A stretch of DNA of 64,000 bases from Longilinea arvoryzae. Its GTDB lineage: Bacteria > Chloroflexota > Anaerolineae > Anaerolineales > Anaerolineaceae. Every line of letters starts with the position of its first letter. The stretch's first letter is position 1. Shown here piece by piece: positions 35,111 through 43,327 of the stretch. The position numbers and the translations under genes were made by a program. The notes beneath the pieces are model-generated. The model was not told the DNA's origin and searched no databases. It saw only the letters and a program-made list of their open reading frames with translations. Location of the stretch: positions 1,603,779 to 1,667,778 of the forward strand of contig NZ_DF967972.1 of the NCBI RefSeq assembly GCF_001050235.1, written 5' to 3'.

Positions 35111-37210
35111 TTACCATTGCACTTTGTTACCTGCCTCGACAACCATTGATCGTTCGCTTCCGTCCGGAGACTGGTATGTGACGGTCAGCGGGTCTGGGCC
35201 GGAAAGGTGATTCACGGTCAGCCTCGTGCGGGTCACATCTACTGTAATCGTATGCCCGCCGAAGTTCAGCTTTTCAAGTTCGGCCATCTCCCAATCGACA
35301 GGTAATTGCGGCGCGACCCTGACAGCATGCAGATCAGCTCGTACCTGTACCCCCATTAAATCCTCCACCGTTCCGCGCAAGAAGGTCGCTCCCGACCATA
35401 ATTGCAGAAAACTCAAACCGTCCGGGATCAATTCGTGAAACATGCCAATACTGCCGTAATCGAGTGTGGTGGACAATTGTTGCAGCATCTGGAAACCGAG
35501 CTCAGCCTGCCCATACCGATAAGCAGCCCGACTGAGTGTGGCGGTTGGGAGAGTCCACACTCGTTCATCGCTGCCAACGGTGTGTTTTAGCCCCCATTGA
35601 TTCATATACTTTGCTTGCAAGGTAGTGAAGGTGGTAGCCGCGTGCTCTGGAGAGGCGAGCCCGACTTCCAGCGGCACGATTACTGCCCAGTGTGGCACAG
35701 GTTGCTGAGAATTGTCCGATTCATTCAGCGACATGGAATAGCAATTTTCTGCTGGATTCCACCACGCAGCATCAAATCCAGTAGCCAGCCTGTCTTTGCG
35801 GGTACGGGCGCGCATTTCTGTGGCTGTGTCGCCCATCGCACTCGCCATATTCTCTAATGCGCGCAGCGCTGCCCAAGTGTAAGCTGCGCTATCCAGTTTC
35901 TTCGCGCCCATGTCTTCTCGCTCGATCAGCCCTGATCCGGAGGGGTAACCGTCAGCACTGGGGTCAAGCTTGCCAAGTGTGTATTCCAGTAGTCCTTGAA
36001 CAGCATTCGGGTAGACCGATTCGAGAAATGCCCGGTCTCCGGTCCAGCGATAAGCTTCCCACAGGGAAATAACCCAGAGAGGGGTTTCGGCCGCATTGCC
36101 ATTCACCGCGATCGCGCCGGAGGGCGAACGTTGGTGCGGTACGCTGCCTAACAAATCGAACTTTGCCCCGATCTGGAGGTGGTTTTTACCAGACTGAACA
36201 AACCTGGCTGCCAATAAACCCTGGATGTCATAGGACCCATCAGCGCTGAACCAAAAGGGAAAAGTCTGTAACCCGGCGTAGAAGAAACGTCCCAACGCCC
36301 GGGATTCAGCTTCGAGCATTTGCAAGTTTGCGCGGGCAAGATCAAAGGCAGCATTAAAATGTGCGTCTGGACTGTGAAAACGCGGACCGCAAGTCAATAA
36401 ATCGGCATATTGTGCCTGCTTCTCGGCCAGCAGGGACTCCCGTAATGGTAGCCAATCCTCTAGATTCTTCAGGGCGCGGGCAGCTCCCGACTCCATTTCC
36501 ACCACTACTGCAATCGTCCAGGCCTGCACCGCGCCTGGTTCCAGGTGGGCGGCGTATTTCATCACCCCGACGGGGTGACCGTCCTGGCCGGTAGTAACCC
36601 TGACTTCTGCGGATTGTACTGCACCTCCAATTGCAATCGCCCACTTTTTGGGTAGTCGCAGCGCACGGGCGACCAGTCTCTCCCCTTTCACCTGGACCGT
36701 CTCACCATGGTTTGGCTGATCACCAAGTGTTGTGAATTGCGCGTCTCGCAAGTCAAAGTAAGCGAAGAATTTCACCCAAACATCGATGGGCCGGGTTCCA
36801 TCATTGCGCATGGTGAGGGTTGTAAAAAGTGCCGGGCGATCCTTTGGCACGAAATCAGTTCGGAAGGCTGTCAGCGCTCCCCGGCGATACTCAAACTGAA
36901 CGTCTGCAAAGGTCTGGGTGAAGCGTTCGGCATCGACAAGCGGCCAAATATCATCGACGCTCTCGATGATAAAAGTGTACCCATTTAGCGCCTTTACCGG
37001 TTGTGCCCAAACACCCTGGAGGCGATTCGCCAATGGATCGCCGACTTGCGGTTTGCCAAAGGCGTACAGGTCATAAGGGTTGCTTCTTGGACGAAAATTG
37101 CCATCAATGTCGCCGATGACATATAGCCATCGCCCGGTGTTCGCGAACATTGTGTCAGGCGCTGAGAAACGTTTCTGCTGGATCTCGCCCCAGTGAAGTT
37201 GTTGGATCAT
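35111..37210 (-). CDS. Six-hairpin glycosidase-like protein (GH15/63/78-type superfamily)
   Basis: 699 aa. An N-terminal beta-sandwich (~1-260) is followed by an (alpha/alpha)6 toroid (~290-600: FPFWFSADGSYDIQGLLAARF, AAYTWAALRALENMA, FDAAWWNPAENCYSMSL, QWGLKHTVGSDERVW, GMFHELIPDG) and a C-terminal beta-domain. Candidate acids are in SADGSYD and MFHELIPDG. No signal peptide is seen, so it is probably cytoplasmic. The exact family and sugar are not assigned. Base composition looks lower in GC than its neighbours, and it stands alone on the minus strand, a hint of transfer. Confidence 0.7.
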   Translation of the reverse strand: MIQQLHWGEIQQKRFSAPDTMFANTGRWLYVIGDIDGNFRPRSNPYDLYAFGKPQVGDPLANRLQGVWAQPVKALNGYTFIIESVDDIWPLVDAERFTQTFADVQFEYRRGALTAFRTDFVPKDRPALFTTLTMRNDGTRPIDVWVKFFAYFDLRDAQFTTLGDQPNHGETVQVKGERLVARALRLPKKWAIAIGGAVQSAEVRVTTGQDGHPVGVMKYAAHLEPGAVQAWTIAVVVEMESGAARALKNLEDWLPLRESLLAEKQAQYADLLTCGPRFHSPDAHFNAAFDLARANLQMLEAESRALGRFFYAGLQTFPFWFSADGSYDIQGLLAARFVQSGKNHLQIGAKFDLLGSVPHQRSPSGAIAVNGNAAETPLWVISLWEAYRWTGDRAFLESVYPNAVQGLLEYTLGKLDPSADGYPSGSGLIEREDMGAKKLDSAAYTWAALRALENMASAMGDTATEMRARTRKDRLATGFDAAWWNPAENCYSMSLNESDNSQQPVPHWAVIVPLEVGLASPEHAATTFTTLQAKYMNQWGLKHTVGSDERVWTLPTATLSRAAYRYGQAELGFQMLQQLSTTLDYGSIGMFHELIPDGLSFLQLWSGATFLRGTVEDLMGVQVRADLHAVRVAPQLPVDWEMAELEKLNFGGHTITVDVTRTRLTVNHLSGPDPLTVTYQSPDGSERSMVVEAGNKVQW

Positions 37211-37646
37211 GAATGAGCCTATTTCATTTATTTTATGATTCTCTCTCAGCGCGGAGTTGTCTCCAGGACAATAAATTCAGCGCGATTGTGACTGGGCGTA
37301 TGCAGCAAAACCGCAAGATCCGGAAGGAAATTCTGGGCATTCATAAGGATCAACGTAGTTGAAAGTTTTGCCGCTGAAAGATCCATGAATCGAATCTCTT
37401 GTAGATCGTAATATTACCAGTAAAAAGACTGATTCTACCTGGACACGGTTTTTGTATCCAAAATAATCTCTGTGAAAGGCTTTCGAACACCACGCCATCC
37501 GTGTCCCGATTGACAAAAACCCTCATGTCTGCTACCTTAAAGAGACAAAATGTATCGAATCCGCTGATGATTACATGATTTGCGGATTCATCGTTCGAAC
37601 GCCAAAATAGATCCATTCCGCTTCTCAACTCTCGGGAAAGCTATTT
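37211..37646. other. Intergenic region (436 bp), AT-richer, divergent
   Basis: Lies between the divergent glycosidase and histidine kinase genes. A plausible plus-strand promoter is TTGACA (37510-37515), 17 bases, TACCTT (37533-37538) for the kinase. No convincing gene, repeat or RNA structure was seen in the rest. Confidence 0.5.
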
Positions 37647-38996
37647 ATGCGATCGACTGGCGAAATGACGGACATTCAAGCCGCTCGCGAGTATCAGACA
37701 CTCGCCGAGGCTGCCCGGGTTTTAAAACAACCCATTCCGCTTTCCAATATTCTAAATGCCATCCTCGAGAAAGTCTTCCCGGTCATCGGCCAGGCCGATT
37801 TTGGGGTGGTGATGATCTGGGACCAATCCTCGGGGTTGTTCCGGCCGTGGGCCAGTTATGGCTGCGACCCGGTGGGGGTAAAACGCATCGGATTACGGGC
37901 TGGCGAATCGATCACCGGCCGGGTGTTTGAGGAAGGCGTCGCGATGCTCCTGAACTCGCGCCAGGACGTGGAGCGTGAGATGGAGAACATGCGGCCGGGC
38001 AATTATTCCATCCTGTCACGCGCGGTCGGGCATGATTTCAAGACCACCTGCACCATCGCCGTGCCCATCTCCGTGGTCGCGCAGAAGTTCGGCGTGCTGG
38101 TGCTGGAAAGTCTCAGCGAAGGCCATCAGTTCCATCCCGAGGAGATCCCGTTTCTCCAATCCATGGCCGACCTGATGGCGATCGCCATCGATTATTCGCG
38201 CCAGGTCGCCAAAGCCGATCTCATCCGCCAGACCCGCGAGGCGGAGCAATTGCGCTCGGAATTGATCGCCACGCTCTCGCACGAGCTACGCATGCCCCTG
38301 ACCACCATCAAGGGCTACGCGACCATGCTGTTGATGGACGAAGTCAAGTGGGAGAACAATCAGATCAATGAATACCTGCATCTGATCGACGAAGAGTGCG
38401 ACAGCATGCAGTCCATGATCAAGAGCATCCTGGAATCTTCCCTGATCGACGTGAACCAGCTCAGCATCGAAGCCCAGCCGCTGCGCCTGGAGACGATTGC
38501 GCGCCAGGTGGCGGATGAAATCCAACGCCAGACGAGCGGCCATCGCCTGATCCTCGACCTGTCCTCCGGGCTGCCGCTGGTCAATGCCGATTCACGCTGG
38601 ATCAAACAGGTCTTTCGGAATATTCTGGACAACGCCGTCAAATATTCGCCCAACGGCGGCCTGATCGTCATCCATGCCGAGGTTCGCAAGGAGGATGTCG
38701 TCGTCAGCATAGCCGACCAGGGCATCGGCATTTCACCCGAGGATTTGATCCCCATTTTCGAGAAATATTACCGGGTGCGCAACAACCATACCCGCTGCAT
38801 CCCGGGGACGGGCCTGGGACTGCCCATCGCGCGCGCCATCGTCGAAGTCCACGGCGGGCGCATCTGGGCGGACAGCAAACTGGGCCAGGGGACGACCGTA
38901 TTCTTCTCGCTGCCGATCCTGAAGATCAACACCGGGCCGCTTGCGCCGCTGGCTGCGCAGAACACCGACGATTTCGACCCGTGCGAGCCGGAATAG
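37647..38996 (+). CDS. Soluble GAF-domain sensor histidine kinase
   Basis: 449 aa. No TM segment. GAF-like domain (~30-185), a short coiled linker, HisKA with SHELRMPLTT (His212), and HATPase motifs NILDNAVKYSP, DQGIGIS and GTGLGLPIARAI. It senses a cytoplasmic or diffusible cue. Starts at ATG 37647; a second ATG at 37665 is possible. The response regulator follows after 10 bases. Confidence 0.92.
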   Translation: MRSTGEMTDIQAAREYQTLAEAARVLKQPIPLSNILNAILEKVFPVIGQADFGVVMIWDQSSGLFRPWASYGCDPVGVKRIGLRAGESITGRVFEEGVAMLLNSRQDVEREMENMRPGNYSILSRAVGHDFKTTCTIAVPISVVAQKFGVLVLESLSEGHQFHPEEIPFLQSMADLMAIAIDYSRQVAKADLIRQTREAEQLRSELIATLSHELRMPLTTIKGYATMLLMDEVKWENNQINEYLHLIDEECDSMQSMIKSILESSLIDVNQLSIEAQPLRLETIARQVADEIQRQTSGHRLILDLSSGLPLVNADSRWIKQVFRNILDNAVKYSPNGGLIVIHAEVRKEDVVVSIADQGIGISPEDLIPIFEKYYRVRNNHTRCIPGTGLGLPIARAIVEVHGGRIWADSKLGQGTTVFFSLPILKINTGPLAPLAAQNTDDFDPCEPE

Positions 38997-39006
38997 GAAA
39001 TCCGCG

Positions 39007-39714
39007 ATGAACAACCCCGGCCGAATCTTGATCGTGGATGATGAACGCAAACTGGTGCGCTTGTTGTGCAACGTGTTTACGTCCACCGGGTTCAAGGTGC
39101 TGACCTGCCTCAGCCCCGAACAGGCCGCCGGCCAGGTGGCCCTCGAGCAGCCGGACCTGATCATTCTGGACATCATGTTTCCGGGCTCCATGGATGGGTA
39201 CGCGATCTGCCGGGAGATCCGCGAGTTTTCCTCCGTGCCCATCATTATGTTGACCGCCAAGGTTCGGGACGCCGACAAAATTAGCGGATTCGATGCCGGC
39301 GCAGATGATTACGTCACCAAGCCTTTCAATTCGAAAGAATTGGTGGCCAGGGTGCGCGCGCTGCTCAAACGTGCGCAGGTGACTCAACCGGCCGAAGGCC
39401 TGACTGATCTTCACCTGGGCCGGCTGCGCATCCAGCCGGCCAACCATCGCGTGAGTGTGGATGGCGCAGAAGTTCACCTTACACCGATCGAATTCAATCT
39501 GCTGATCAAACTGGCCCAACACCACGACCAGGTCATGACCCACGAGCAGCTCCTGACCTCCGTCTGGGGCCAGGATTACGCAAACGATACCGAGTACCTG
39601 CGCGCGTTTATCTACAATCTGCGCAAGAAAATCGAAATCGATCCTTCACACCCGAATTTGATCATCCGTTGCCCGGGCGTCGGGTATTCGCTGGTCACAC
39701 CCAGGGAAGAATAA
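39007..39714 (+). CDS. OmpR/PhoB-type response regulator
   Basis: 235 aa from the ATG at 39007 (AGGAAA 6 bases upstream). Receiver with DDE, phospho-acceptor Asp55 (ILDIMFPGSMDG), Thr (MLTAK) and Lys (TKPF). C-terminal winged helix: LTPIEFNLLIKLAQ, LLTSVWGQDYAND, LRKKIEIDP. Cognate to the kinase just upstream. Its targets cannot be told; a repeat-rich region and the large redox operon follow. Confidence 0.95.
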   Translation: MNNPGRILIVDDERKLVRLLCNVFTSTGFKVLTCLSPEQAAGQVALEQPDLIILDIMFPGSMDGYAICREIREFSSVPIIMLTAKVRDADKISGFDAGADDYVTKPFNSKELVARVRALLKRAQVTQPAEGLTDLHLGRLRIQPANHRVSVDGAEVHLTPIEFNLLIKLAQHHDQVMTHEQLLTSVWGQDYANDTEYLRAFIYNLRKKIEIDPSHPNLIIRCPGVGYSLVTPREE

Positions 39715-39877
39715 TCCTGTAGCTGCGGATAGCCTATGCGATCCCTGTAGTTGCGAACCGCCTGTCCCCGAAGGGGAGCGTGTCCGCTCTTTGGGCGTCG
39801 GTCGGATCGACGCCCTGTGGGCACGCGTAACCAGGTTGGGAGGGATGCCTTGCCATCCTTTGACGTATGGGTCCATA

Positions 39878-39960
39878 CGGGTTGGGTCGACACATAGGTC
39901 GACCGCTACGAAGAAAATGGTCGACCCCCGTACCGGGTGCAGGCACGAAGGTCAACCCAC
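39878..39960. repeat. Intergenic repeat, copy 1
   Basis: Starts cgggttgggtcgacacat; contains gtcgac palindromes and the shared core gaccgctacgaagaaaatgg. About 80% matched by the copy at 40003, offset 125 bases. Probably a dispersed REP-like element. Confidence 0.8.
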
Positions 39961-40002
39961 GATAAGGATGGGGCATTGCCGAAATCCGGGCATCCGCCCA
40001 CG

Positions 40003-40083
40003 CGGGTTGGGTCGGCACGCAGGCCGACCGCTACGAAGAAAATGGTCGATGCCGTTCCGGGTGCAGGCGCGCAGGTCGACCAC
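40003..40083. repeat. Intergenic repeat, copy 2
   Basis: Starts cgggttgggtcggcacgc and shares the core gaccgctacgaagaaaatgg with the copy at 39878, then ccgggtgcaggc. Ends about 180 bases before the nuoE-like start. Confidence 0.8.
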
Positions 40084-40263
40084 AACAAAGAAAACGGATT
40101 CTGCTTTTTTTCACGTAATCTTTATGCAGGGATCGTATTTCTTTTCCAATTCTTTATGTAAAAAATGTACCCTTTAAGTGACAGATTCCTCGGCATTACC
40201 GGTTCAGGGGGATGAACTTAATATCCGTATTTCTTCTCGAGCAACCAAAGGAGCAAAGTACGG

Positions 40264-40740
40264 ATGGATATTTCAATCGATGAAATCGATCAGATCATCA
40301 ACCAGGAAGCCTTCGGCGAAGGCTCGTTGATTGCCGCGCTCGAGGCCATCCAGGCGCGCTACAACTTCCTGCCTTCCGAGGCCATCATCCTGGCCAGCGA
40401 CCGCTTCGGCGTGCCGCTGTCGCAGATCTACTCCGTTGCCACCTTCTACAACGCCTTCAGTCTGAAACCCAAGGGCAAACACTGCCTGCAGGTGTGCATG
40501 GGCACCGCCTGCCACGTGCGCGGCAGCCCGCAGGTGCTGGATCGCATCCAGACCAAGCTGGGCATCGAACCCGGCGAAACTTCGCGCGATCACCTGTTTA
40601 CGCTGGAGACGGTCAACTGCCTGGGCGCGTGCGCGCTGGGGCCGATCGTGGTGACGGATGGCGAATATTCCGGCCAGATGAACGTCCAGAAAGCCGACCA
40701 ACTGCTGAAGACGATCCTGCGAGCGGAGGTGAAGGCATGA
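40264..40740 (+). CDS. NuoE-like thioredoxin-fold [2Fe-2S] subunit
   Basis: 158 aa. Helical N-domain, then a thioredoxin-like fold with the four Cys CMGTACHVRG and CLGACALGP that ligate a [2Fe-2S] cluster. Family members are NuoE, HoxE, HydC/HndA. They pass electrons to or from the NuoF-type flavoprotein. Its stop overlaps the next gene by 4 bases (atga). GGAG lies upstream in aaaggagcaaag. Confidence 0.93.
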   Translation: MDISIDEIDQIINQEAFGEGSLIAALEAIQARYNFLPSEAIILASDRFGVPLSQIYSVATFYNAFSLKPKGKHCLQVCMGTACHVRGSPQVLDRIQTKLGIEPGETSRDHLFTLETVNCLGACALGPIVVTDGEYSGQMNVQKADQLLKTILRAEVKA

Positions 40741-42602
40741 ACCGCCTGCAAACCGTCCCGGAATTTCAGCAGTGGCAGCATTCGAAGGCGGCCGAAAACG
40801 ACCCGCAGCGTCCCCTGGTCACCGTTTGCGGTGGCACGGGGTGCCGGGTGTACGGCAGCGAGAAGGTGTGGGAGGCTTTCAAGGCCGAACTGGCCCGCCA
40901 GGGAATGGATGCAACCCTGGCCTACGATGTGAAAGTGACCGGCTGCCACGGTTTTTGCGAAAGAGGTCCCCTGGTGGTGATTCGCCCGCAGGGGATTTTT
41001 TATTCACACGTCCGGGTCGAGGACGTGCCGGAGATCGTCTCGGAGACCCTGCAGGCGGGGCGGGTCATCGAACGCCTGCTGTACGTCGACCCGCTGACCG
41101 GCCAAAAGATCACCCACGAAGACGAGGTGCCTTTCTACAAACATCAGAAACGCCTCATCCTGGAAAAGAACGGCAACCTCGACCCGGCCCGGATCGACGA
41201 GTACATTGCCGCGGGCGGTTATTCGGCACTGGTGAAGGCGTTGACCACGCTCACGCCGGAGGAAGTGATCGCCGCCGTGCGTTCGGCCGGCCTGCGCGGG
41301 CGGGGTGGGGCCGGCTTCACCACCGGCGTCAAATGGGCGCTGTGCCGCGCCAACGTGCTAAAGACCGGCGCCGGTTACATCGTGTGCAACGCGGATGAGG
41401 GCGACCCGGGCGCTTACATGGACCGCTCGGTGATGGAGGGCAACCCGCACTCGGTCATCGAAGGCATGCTGATCGGCGCTTACGCCATGGGAATCCACCA
41501 GGGTTTCGTTTACATCCGCGCCGAATACCCGCTGGCGGTCAAGAACCTGCGCCAGGCCATTCATCAGGCCGAGGATTTGGGACTGCTGGGCAGGAATATC
41601 CTGGGCAGCGGCTTCGACTTCAACCTGAGCGTGCGCCTGGGAGCGGGCGCCTTCGTGTGCGGTGAGGAGACGGCGTTGATGGCCTCCATCGAGGGGCGCA
41701 TTGGGGAACCTCGCCCGCGCCCGCCGTATCCGGCCGAAGAAGGCCTGTGGGGCAAACCCACCAACATCAATAACGTCAAGACCTGGGCGGCGGTGCCCAT
41801 CATCCTGCGCCAGGGCGCGGACTGGTATGCCAGCATCGGCACCGAAAAAAGCAAGGGCACGCTGATCTTTTCGGTCGTCGGCAAGATCAACAATACCGGC
41901 CTGGTGGAAGTGCCGATGGGCATCACCCTGCGCGAACTGATCTTCGATATCGGCGGCGGCATCCCGAGGGGCAAGGCCTTCAAGGCCGCCCAGATCGGCG
42001 GGCCGTCCGGGGGCTGTCTGCCGGCCGAGCACCTGAACGTGCGGATGGATTACGAATCGCTGACCTCATTGGGCGCCATCGTCGGTTCGGGCGGGCTGGT
42101 GGTGGCGGATGAAGATACCTGCATGGTCGATTTCGCGCGCTACTTTATGACCTTCACCCAGCAGGAATCGTGCGGCAAGTGCGTCCCCTGCCGGATCGGC
42201 ACCAAGGCCATGCTCGAAACGCTGACGAAAATCTGCAATGGGCAGGGTGAACCCGCAGACCTGGATTACCTGGCCGAGCTGGCAGCGCATATCCAGCGGT
42301 CGTCGCTGTGCGCCCTGGGCCAGACCGCGCCGAACCCGGTGCTGTCGACGCTGCGCTACTTCCGGGATGAATACGAGGCTCATATTTATGAAAAGCGCTG
42401 CCCGGCCAAAGTCTGCAAGGCGCTGATCACCTATTCCATCGATCCGCAGCGCTGCACGGGCTGCATGGTCTGCCTGCGCAACTGCAGCGGAAGCGCCATC
42501 CAGGGCGAGAAACAGAAACCGCACAGCATCGATCCGGCACGCTGCACGCGCTGCGGGGTCTGCCTGAACCTGTGCAAATTCGGCGCTGTGAGCGTGGCGT
42601 AA
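40737..42602 (+). CDS. NuoF/HydB-like NADH-binding FMN flavoprotein with extra ferredoxin domain
   Basis: 621 aa from the ATG at 40737. N-terminal thioredoxin-like [2Fe-2S] domain (CGGTGCRVYGS... TGCHGFCERGP); FMN/NADH domain (GRGGAGFTTGVKW, CNADEGDPGAYMDR, EETALMASIEG); SLBB; a [4Fe-4S] site ESCGKCVPCRIGT; and a C-terminal two-cluster ferredoxin (CTGCMVCLRNCSG, CTRCGVCLNLCK). This is the architecture of HydB/HndC/NfnB-like subunits of NADH-linked, often bifurcating, complexes. Predicted NAD(H) site of the complex. Confidence 0.95.
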   Translation: MNRLQTVPEFQQWQHSKAAENDPQRPLVTVCGGTGCRVYGSEKVWEAFKAELARQGMDATLAYDVKVTGCHGFCERGPLVVIRPQGIFYSHVRVEDVPEIVSETLQAGRVIERLLYVDPLTGQKITHEDEVPFYKHQKRLILEKNGNLDPARIDEYIAAGGYSALVKALTTLTPEEVIAAVRSAGLRGRGGAGFTTGVKWALCRANVLKTGAGYIVCNADEGDPGAYMDRSVMEGNPHSVIEGMLIGAYAMGIHQGFVYIRAEYPLAVKNLRQAIHQAEDLGLLGRNILGSGFDFNLSVRLGAGAFVCGEETALMASIEGRIGEPRPRPPYPAEEGLWGKPTNINNVKTWAAVPIILRQGADWYASIGTEKSKGTLIFSVVGKINNTGLVEVPMGITLRELIFDIGGGIPRGKAFKAAQIGGPSGGCLPAEHLNVRMDYESLTSLGAIVGSGGLVVADEDTCMVDFARYFMTFTQQESCGKCVPCRIGTKAMLETLTKICNGQGEPADLDYLAELAAHIQRSSLCALGQTAPNPVLSTLRYFRDEYEAHIYEKRCPAKVCKALITYSIDPQRCTGCMVCLRNCSGSAIQGEKQKPHSIDPARCTRCGVCLNLCKFGAVSVA

Positions 42603-42611
42603 GGAGAGAGC

Positions 42612-43319
42612 ATGATCTCTTTGACGATCGATGATAAATCCATCCGGATGACGGAAGGGCGCACCCTGCTGGAGGCCTGCCGCGAACACGGCATCCCCAT
42701 TCCCACGCTGTGCTACCATCCGGCCCTCGAACCGTACGGCGCCTGCCGCCTGTGCATGGTGGAGCTGGACCTGCCGCAGCGCCCGCCGCGCCTGGTGGCG
42801 GCCTGCGTCTACCCGTGCGAGGAAGGGCAGGTGGTGCGCACGAACACCGAGCTGGTGCAGAAGAGCCGGCGCATGACGGCCGAACTTCTGCTGGCCGGCG
42901 CCGGGCAGGTGCCCGAGATTCGCGAACTGGCCGCCGAACTGGGCGTGCAGGAGGTGCGCTTCCGACTGGCCGAAGAAAACGCCTGCGTCCTGTGCGGGCT
43001 GTGTGTGCGGGCCTGCAAGGAGATTGTCGGCGTGGCCGCCATCAGCCTGATCGAGCGCGGCATGGCCAAGAAGGTCAGCGCGCCTTTCCAACTGGCTTCT
43101 TCGCGCTGTATCGGCTGCGGGACCTGCGTCCTGATCTGCCCGACGGGAGCATTCAAATTCGAGGAGGTCGCCGGGGCTCATAACGTTGAGCCGACCCTGG
43201 AGGGCTACCGGCGCGGTTATTACCGGGCCAGCGGCGAGGTCGATTTGCGGCCCAATTTTGTGCAGGATCTGACGGCCCTGCTGCGCACGCCGGCCGAACC
43301 GGACGAACCGAAGGCTTAG
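42612..43319 (+). CDS. HoxU/NuoG-N-terminal-like iron-sulfur protein, no hydrogenase domain
   Basis: 235 aa. Plant-type [2Fe-2S] domain (CYHPALEPYGACRLCMVE) then two [4Fe-4S] motifs (CVLCGLCVRACK, CIGCGTCVLICP). The HxxxCxxC cluster-ligand segment that usually follows the [2Fe-2S] domain in NuoG and HoxU is absent, and there is no H-cluster domain, so this is not a hydrogenase. It would wire the NuoEF flavin to the HdrA-type subunit encoded 8 bases downstream. Confidence 0.88.
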   Translation: MISLTIDDKSIRMTEGRTLLEACREHGIPIPTLCYHPALEPYGACRLCMVELDLPQRPPRLVAACVYPCEEGQVVRTNTELVQKSRRMTAELLLAGAGQVPEIRELAAELGVQEVRFRLAEENACVLCGLCVRACKEIVGVAAISLIERGMAKKVSAPFQLASSRCIGCGTCVLICPTGAFKFEEVAGAHNVEPTLEGYRRGYYRASGEVDLRPNFVQDLTALLRTPAEPDEPKA

Positions 43320-43327
43320 GAGGGAGC

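Larger units (their letters stand above)
39715..40263. other. Intergenic region (549 bp) with repeated palindrome-rich elements
   Basis: No protein-coding gene is supported. The left part repeats cctgtag(c/t)tgcg at 39717 and 39743. The right part holds two ~82-bp direct repeats (see separate entries). The promoter of the redox operon should lie in the last ~120 bases, which are AT-richer, but no clear -35/-10 pair was found. Confidence 0.7.

Noticed and set aside
39878..40083. CRISPR array
   Set aside because: Only two imperfect ~82-bp units with one 42-bp gap; no short regular repeats or cas genes.
40494..40736. Extended N-terminus of the NuoF-like protein
   Set aside because: It overlaps nuoE out of frame and has no homology; the atga overlap at 40737 is the natural start.
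40264..43319. NADH-dependent [FeFe]- or [NiFe]-hydrogenase
   Set aside because: NuoE/F and HoxU-like subunits are present, but no H-cluster or NiFe catalytic subunit is encoded in the operon.
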